Source: Acinetobacter bouvetii DSM 14964 = CIP 107468
GTDB taxonomy: Bacteria > Pseudomonadota > Gammaproteobacteria > Pseudomonadales > Moraxellaceae
Direction: 5' to 3'
Length of the DNA: 64,000 nt
Assembly: GCF_000368865.1 (NCBI RefSeq)
Contig: NZ_KB849730.1
Coordinates: 208,860-272,859 of the forward strand
Shown here: positions 59,710 to 64,000 of the stretch, one piece after another
Numbering within the stretch: the first letter of the stretch is position 1
How the letters are laid out: each line of letters opens with the position of its first letter
Made by a program: the position numbers and the translations under genes
The notes under the pieces: generated by a model
Databases searched by the model: none
What the model saw: only the letters and a program-made list of their open reading frames with translations
What the model was told of the DNA's origin: nothing

Positions 59710-60474
59710 TTAGAAAGTTTTGGTTAAAGTAAAAACTGCGCCTGTTTCCACAGCGCGTGAAGATGGCTCATAGATGCCATCCGTATCCATATTGGTGCCT
59801 ATGGCTGCCAATTCAGCTGTTGCGCCTGGAATTGATTTAAAGCCGTAAGTCACACCGACTTTCCAGTCAATATAGTTATCATCGCCATTAAATCCATATT
59901 TGTTTTCATCATCTACAACGGTATAACCTAAGCCTGCCACTCCGCCAAAGCCTGATGAACCAAATGGAACTGAATAGCCTGCATTGATGTTCCAGCTGCT
60001 GGTATCCGCACCTGCGTAGTCATTGGTATAGTTAATGTTGGTTAACAGGCTGTCACCTGAGGCAAGAACCTCTTTAAATGTCAGCTTCCCATACAGTTCT
60101 GCCCAGTTTAAGTCGCTCGCGCTTGGGTAATTGTAATACACCACACCTACATCAAGTACTGGCTTGCTGCTGAAGCTTTCTAAAGTTTTCGCATAACCAA
60201 TTGACGGGTCTAATTCCAGACTTGGCGTGCCTGAACCAAAATTCACATTTGAGCCCCAAAGGCCAAAATACAAACCTGAAGAATGTCCTAATGTAAAACC
60301 GGCCTGTACCGCTGGGTCATTTTGAGTTTGCGTCACACCGCGAAAACGGTAATCAGTGGTCACCGCAGCGCTGCCGCTAAAGGTTAAGCCAAATGGCATT
60401 GCTGGCGCATCTTCAGCAAATACAGCGCCTGATGCAGCAGTTAAAGCAGTCACAGCAAGTAATTTTTTTAACAT
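59710..60474 (-). CDS. TorF-family outer membrane beta-barrel protein
   Basis: Outer membrane protein of 254 residues with a signal peptide (cleavage near GAVFAEDA) and alternating-hydrophobicity strands, ending with a C-terminal Phe (TLTKTF), typical of a barrel. It matches the TIGR02001/TorF putative porin family by the TTDYRFRGVTQTQNDPAVQAG segment. The frame is open to 60561, but this ATG gives a proper signal peptide. A relative lies 370 bases upstream on the same strand. Function unknown. Confidence 0.83.
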   Translation of the reverse strand: MLKKLLAVTALTAASGAVFAEDAPAMPFGLTFSGSAAVTTDYRFRGVTQTQNDPAVQAGFTLGHSSGLYFGLWGSNVNFGSGTPSLELDPSIGYAKTLESFSSKPVLDVGVVYYNYPSASDLNWAELYGKLTFKEVLASGDSLLTNINYTNDYAGADTSSWNINAGYSVPFGSSGFGGVAGLGYTVVDDENKYGFNGDDNYIDWKVGVTYGFKSIPGATAELAAIGTNMDTDGIYEPSSRAVETGAVFTLTKTF

Positions 60475-60841
60475 TTTGGAATCCCCAGAAGATTTTTGAA
60501 ACTCACTGAGAAGTAGCAAACGCTGTGCCAACTTTTCAAAACAGCTGGATAAAAAATTCATGGCCGTTTTATAAGCCCCTAATCCAAGACATTACCCTCT
60601 TGTTTTTTAATTATTTAATTTTTAATCACGGCAATGCTTAAGCGCATGATTCTTTGGTGCACCGTAAAGCATCTCCACAATGCATGCTGAAAGCCATGCA
60701 AAGAGGCAACTTGTAACCAATTATAAAAAATGCCTCTTTTTGAGTACATTTTTTCACCACACCATTCAAAAGTGCTTAAAAAAAGTGCATAAATTTGCAT
60801 GTATACACTTTTAGAGGATCTATCCGGATTGCGATATCAAT
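60475..60841. other. intergenic region between the two TorF-family genes
   Basis: About 370 bases. GAGGCA (about 60700) and TGCCTC (about 60732) frame a long-loop hairpin of low quality, and the repeated AAAGTGC in 60768-60810 hints at a regulatory site. I see no gene in it and no strong promoter I could fix. Confidence 0.35.
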
Positions 60842-61609
60842 TTAGAAGCTGTAATTCAATCCAATCAATGTCTGATCTTCCAGTGATTCACCCATGCGGT
60901 CCTGGCCGCCCCAGACATATTCCAGCACCGCTTCAGCGCCTGTCTTGCCCAAGGCCTTTGCCAAGCCAATACGCGCCTCGGAAAATACAGCATGTTCCGC
61001 CGTTTCAACAATGCCATCATCGCGGCGGTCATTATAGATAAACCCGCCAACAGAAGTTCTTAAGGCAAAATCCTGCGGCAACGCATGCTCATATGCCGCG
61101 CTTAAATAGATATCGCCGGCATTGCTGTAATTGACATCGGCCAGCATGACCGCCAGCCCCACGCTTAAGTTTTTATAATCCAGATTATTCAGCAGCTCTA
61201 CACCTGTGGTACGGCGCTTTTCACTGCTATCTTCATTATAAACCGCGCCGCCATTTTGGTAGACATAAGCGGTTAGCTGAGTTCTGTAGCTCCAGTCCTC
61301 ATTCAGCGTACGGCCATAGCCCAGATAAAAATCATGCTCAAAACCCGAGTCTTTGCTTTCATCTGTTGCATCATAATCTAAGGTCGATCCCCAATAGCCG
61401 GCAAATGCGCCGCTGCTATGCGCATATTCTAAACCCGCCTGCAAAGCCGCATCATCATTTTCCACACCGCCGCGGTAAATATACTTGCTTAAAATAGACA
61501 CGCTGCCGGTGAGCGCTCTAGACGCCTCTGCATTGTCTGCAGCGAACGCATGAAATGAAGTCAAAGCCAGCAATAGCGCCATTGCTGTCCGGTGTGAAAA
61601 TGCAGGCAT
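60842..61609 (-). CDS. second TorF-family outer membrane beta-barrel protein
   Basis: The 255 residues have a signal peptide (cleavage near SFHAFAADNA) and beta-strand periodicity, ending in a C-terminal Phe (LNYSF). It is of the same TorF type as the neighbouring gene by the SKYIYRGGVENDDAALQAGLEY segment but clearly diverged, so it is an old duplication rather than a recent one. Function unknown. Confidence 0.8.
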   Translation of the reverse strand: MPAFSHRTAMALLLALTSFHAFAADNAEASRALTGSVSILSKYIYRGGVENDDAALQAGLEYAHSSGAFAGYWGSTLDYDATDESKDSGFEHDFYLGYGRTLNEDWSYRTQLTAYVYQNGGAVYNEDSSEKRRTTGVELLNNLDYKNLSVGLAVMLADVNYSNAGDIYLSAAYEHALPQDFALRTSVGGFIYNDRRDDGIVETAEHAVFSEARIGLAKALGKTGAEAVLEYVWGGQDRMGESLEDQTLIGLNYSF

Positions 61610-62198
61610 GATTCCCCTATATGCATATTTGCAAAATTGTTTTTCCCGAAGCTGGATTTTAATTATTTTTATAACTTTTGGTAAACTTATATTTCAGATA
61701 TGATGAAACTTTAAGCTTGACCGCGCATCTATTGATTTTCACTTTCAGCAGATTCCGGACAGGAAAAATTCAAAATTTAGCTCAATTAATCAACAATATT
61801 GATATACTTTTCACGAGAATATTTTAAACACCAGTCAGCAGCTTCAATTTTGCAGAACACCCTATTTTGAGCGCTCACACGGCAAAAAAAGCAATCTGTC
61901 AGCCACCGCTTTTAAGCGTTCTGAATTTTGCACTGCTGATACAGCCTCAAGAAAATCAAAGCTGCATCGTGAAATAGCCATTCTGCTTTAAAATAAATAT
62001 ATCTCTATGTTTCTAATTAAAATTAAAAAATAATCTTAGAAATATTTAGTTTTTGTTAGCAGATTTTTTTATACACTTTATCGAAAATATGCGTAACTTT
62101 AGTGTAATAAGAACAATAAAAATGATCTTTTTTTATAGAAAACTTATACAATCTATGAACTCTTTAACTATATATTTTCTGCATAAGGCTTTATCCCA
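61610..62198. promoter_or_regulatory. AT-rich divergent region between the TorF-family gene and the OprD-type porin gene
   Basis: About 590 bases, very AT-rich, without a supported gene; a 65-residue reading frame at 62053-62250 looks spurious. The upstream parts of both flanking genes must have their promoters here, but I could not assign them. The length suggests several regulator sites or a small RNA. Confidence 0.4.
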
Positions 62199-63524
62199 AT
62201 GCTCAAATCAAAACAGCTTACACTGGCGCTGCTTGTTAACGCGGCTTTAATTTCAACAGCGTTTGCAAGCGAACAAAGCGAATCAAAAGGATTTGTAGAA
62301 GATGCCGAAGGATCGGTGCTTTTCCGCACGGGTTTTATTGACCGTGATAAGAAAAATGTAGTGCCGGGGAAAGATACTCGCTCTTCAGCACAGTCTGCAA
62401 TTTTTGATTTAGAGTCTGGATACACTAAAGGTGTTGTTGGCTTTGGTGTAGGTATTGTCGGTGATGCATCCTTCAAGCTGGGTGACAACAAGCATGCCGG
62501 CAACAACATGATTCCCCGTGAAACATTAAATGGCAAGAAACAGGCCGGTGATACATATGACCACTGGGCACGCGGCGGCGCCAATGTGAAAGCGCGCATT
62601 TCAAATACTGAAGTGCGCTACGGTACACAAGTTCTAGACTTGCCTGTGCTTGCCAGCAATACTGGCCGCATGGTGCCTGAATATTTCGAAGGTGTTTTAG
62701 CGACAAGCCGCGAAATCAATGGCCTGGAATTGACTGCCGGTAAATTCACTAAAAACCAAATGTCTGAACAAATCAATACCGACGGCAATCACCTGGAAAG
62801 CGCAGTCGTCTGGGGCGCAAAATATAAATTCAGCGATGCCCTGAATGCCTCATACTATGGCTTAGACAGTAAAAATAAATTAGACCGCCACTATGTAAAT
62901 GCCAACTATAAGCAAGCTTTAGAAAATGGCAGCTCTTTGACATATGACTTCAGCGGCTACCACACTAAATTTGATAAAAATGCTGTAACTTATTCTGCGA
63001 CGGGTGAATTAGCATCAAATTACACTGATACTGGCGTTGCCGGCGTAGAAAAAACCAATAATATTTGGGCGATCTCAGGCACTTATAATACTGGCGCGCA
63101 CAACCTCATGCTGGCGTACCAGCAAAATACCGGTAATGTCGGCTATGATTATGGCCAAAATGCGGACGGCTTCCAAAGCATTTACTTGCCGAACTCATAC
63201 CTGTCTGACTTTATCGGCAACCATGAAAAATCAGTGCAAGTACAGTACAACTTAGATTTCGGAAAATTAGGCGTTCCAGGCTTAAACTGGACAACCGCTT
63301 ATGTTTATGGCTGGGATATTAATGTTGCCGGCACAGCAGACGAAGGGAAAGAAAACGAATTCTTTAACCAAGTGAAATATACTGTGCAAAGCGGTTTTGC
63401 CAAAGATGCCAGCCTGCGCCTGCGCAACTCAATCTACCGCGCAAACAGCGCATATGAAGGCGCTTATATTGGCGATACCAATGAATGGCGCATTTTCTTG
63501 GATATCCCTGTGAAATTATTCTAA
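62199..63524 (+). CDS. OprD-family (Occ-type) outer membrane porin
   Basis: Outer membrane substrate-specific channel of the OprD family, which takes up small carboxylates or basic amino acids. The 441 residues have a signal peptide (cleavage near STAFASEQ), the SVLFRTGFIDRDKKN N-terminal strand, a barrel of about 18 strands and the C-terminal Phe (DIPVKLF). The ribosome site AAGG lies upstream of the ATG. I recall A. baumannii OccAB1 (OprD) next to ppa in the same neighbourhood, but could not verify identity; its substrate cannot be told. Confidence 0.88.
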   Translation: MLKSKQLTLALLVNAALISTAFASEQSESKGFVEDAEGSVLFRTGFIDRDKKNVVPGKDTRSSAQSAIFDLESGYTKGVVGFGVGIVGDASFKLGDNKHAGNNMIPRETLNGKKQAGDTYDHWARGGANVKARISNTEVRYGTQVLDLPVLASNTGRMVPEYFEGVLATSREINGLELTAGKFTKNQMSEQINTDGNHLESAVVWGAKYKFSDALNASYYGLDSKNKLDRHYVNANYKQALENGSSLTYDFSGYHTKFDKNAVTYSATGELASNYTDTGVAGVEKTNNIWAISGTYNTGAHNLMLAYQQNTGNVGYDYGQNADGFQSIYLPNSYLSDFIGNHEKSVQVQYNLDFGKLGVPGLNWTTAYVYGWDINVAGTADEGKENEFFNQVKYTVQSGFAKDASLRLRNSIYRANSAYEGAYIGDTNEWRIFLDIPVKLF

Positions 63525-63543
63525 TTCACACGATCTTCAAGCC

Positions 63544-63580
63544 AATAAAAAAACCTGCACAATGTGCAGGTTTTTTTATT
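63544..63580. terminator. bidirectional terminator between the porin gene and ppa
   Basis: AATAAAAAAACCTGCAC and GTGCAGGTTTTTTTATT form a near-perfect stem with an AAT loop between convergent genes. Confidence 0.92.
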
Positions 63581-63612
63581 GGGGCTGGATGCATCCGCCC
63601 AATGCAAAGCAA

Positions 63613-64000
63613 TTATTTATTTGCTTCTTTATACGCTTCGATAGAGCTGAGCACTTCCTGCTTAGCAACTTCAGAACCTTCCCAGCCGCTGAGTTTAACC
63701 CATTTGCCAGCTTCTAAATCTTTATAGTGAGCAAAGAAGTGCTCAACTTGCTTGATCAGCAATTCTGGAAGGTCTGTATATTCTTTGACATCTTTATAAA
63801 GCGGTGTCAATTTGTCATGCGGTACAGCGATTAATTTTGCATCTACGCCGCCGTCATCTTCCATGTTCAATTTGCCGACTGGACGGCAGCGGATGACAGA
63901 ACCCGGCTCTACTGGATGCGGTGTAACAACCAGCACGTCTAGCGGATCGCCATCCAGTGACAACGTGTTCGGCACATAACCGTAGTTCGCTGGGTAGAAC
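63613..64000 (-). CDS. ppa: inorganic pyrophosphatase (C-terminal part, cut by the window edge)
   Basis: Family I pyrophosphatase that hydrolyses pyrophosphate to drive biosynthesis. The frame runs off the right edge: the first in-frame codons there read FYPANYGYV, so about 45-50 N-terminal residues are outside. The visible part has [11 protein letters not shown] (metal-binding Asp), [20 protein letters not shown] and [16 protein letters not shown], matching E. coli Ppa closely. Confidence 0.95.
   Translation of the reverse strand, partial: FYPANYGYVPNTLSLDGDPLDVLVVTPHPVEPGSVIRCRPVGKLNMEDDGGVDAKLIAVPHDKLTPLYKDVKEYTDLPELLIKQVEHFFAHYKDLEAGKWVKLSGWEGSEVAKQEVLSSIEAYKEANK

Noticed and set aside
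60699-60741. Terminator with GAGGCA/TGCCTC arms
   Set aside because: The loop is about 20 bases and the stem short, so I kept it only as a note in the intergenic entry.
62053-62250. 65-codon frame upstream of the OprD-type porin
   Set aside because: It overlaps the porin start, has no ribosome site and is AT-rich non-coding sequence.

Overview
The window is a contiguous piece of a gammaproteobacterial chromosome that looks like Acinetobacter. The clues are the gene neighbourhoods (pilBCD-coaE, tpiA-secG-tRNA, xerD-dsbC-hom-thrC, nrdR-ribD-methylase-ribE, glnK-amtB, oprD-type porin next to ppa), moderate GC with AT-rich intergenic DNA, protein sequences of Moraxellaceae type, and a pseudomonad-like set of type IV pilus and Gac/Pil regulators. 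The species cannot be named from sequence reading alone. No insertion sequence, prophage, CRISPR array, integron or plasmid gene was seen; almost everything is core chromosome, densely packed and mostly intact.

Layout. 1-1.4 kb (minus): initiator tRNA-fMet, tRNA-Leu(GAG), secG and tpiA. 1.7-6.2 kb (plus): pilus assembly ATPase, platform protein and prepilin peptidase (pilB, pilC, pilD), then coaE. 6.2-8.3 kb (minus): an EamA transporter, rlmB and a ppnP-like gene. 8.9-11.8 kb (plus): recN, yqgE, ruvX. 11.9-15.3 kb (minus): an AaeXAB-like efflux operon (FUSC, DUF1656, HlyD) divergent from an IclR regulator. 16.7-22.8 kb: alkB, an ABC exporter, phoU, a TolC-like channel and an unrecognised lipoprotein. 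22.9-25.1 kb: TPP riboswitch and thiC. 25.2-28.3 kb: Nudix hydrolase, cpdA, dksA, gluQ.

28.4-33.6 kb (minus): murD-ftsW (cell wall) and a Fur-box-preceded feoA-feoB-small Cys-rich protein operon (ferrous iron). 33.7-38.2 kb (plus): xerD, a dsbC-like gene that appears to encode a lipoprotein, hom and thrC. 38.3-44.4 kb: pbpG, gacA, pilS, pilR and a CtpA-type protease. 44.5-48.3 kb (minus): gpmI, lptG, lptF. 48.5-51.3 kb (plus): pepA, holC and two unrecognised genes. 51.4-57.6 kb (minus): DedA protein, ribE, an adenine DNA methyltransferase, ribD, nrdR, amtB, glnK. 57.8-59.6 kb (plus): ubiK and comM-like. 59.7-64 kb: two TorF-family outer membrane proteins, an OprD-type porin, and ppa running off the right edge.

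No wholly new multigene system stands out. The best leads are a solitary N6-adenine methyltransferase translationally embedded in the riboflavin operon; a palindrome that hides the ribosome binding site of gluQ behind dksA; a structured element upstream of dksA; a lipoprotein form of DsbC; a coiled-coil protein after holC; an unknown lipoprotein divergent from tolC; and an inverted repeat inside the recN promoter.
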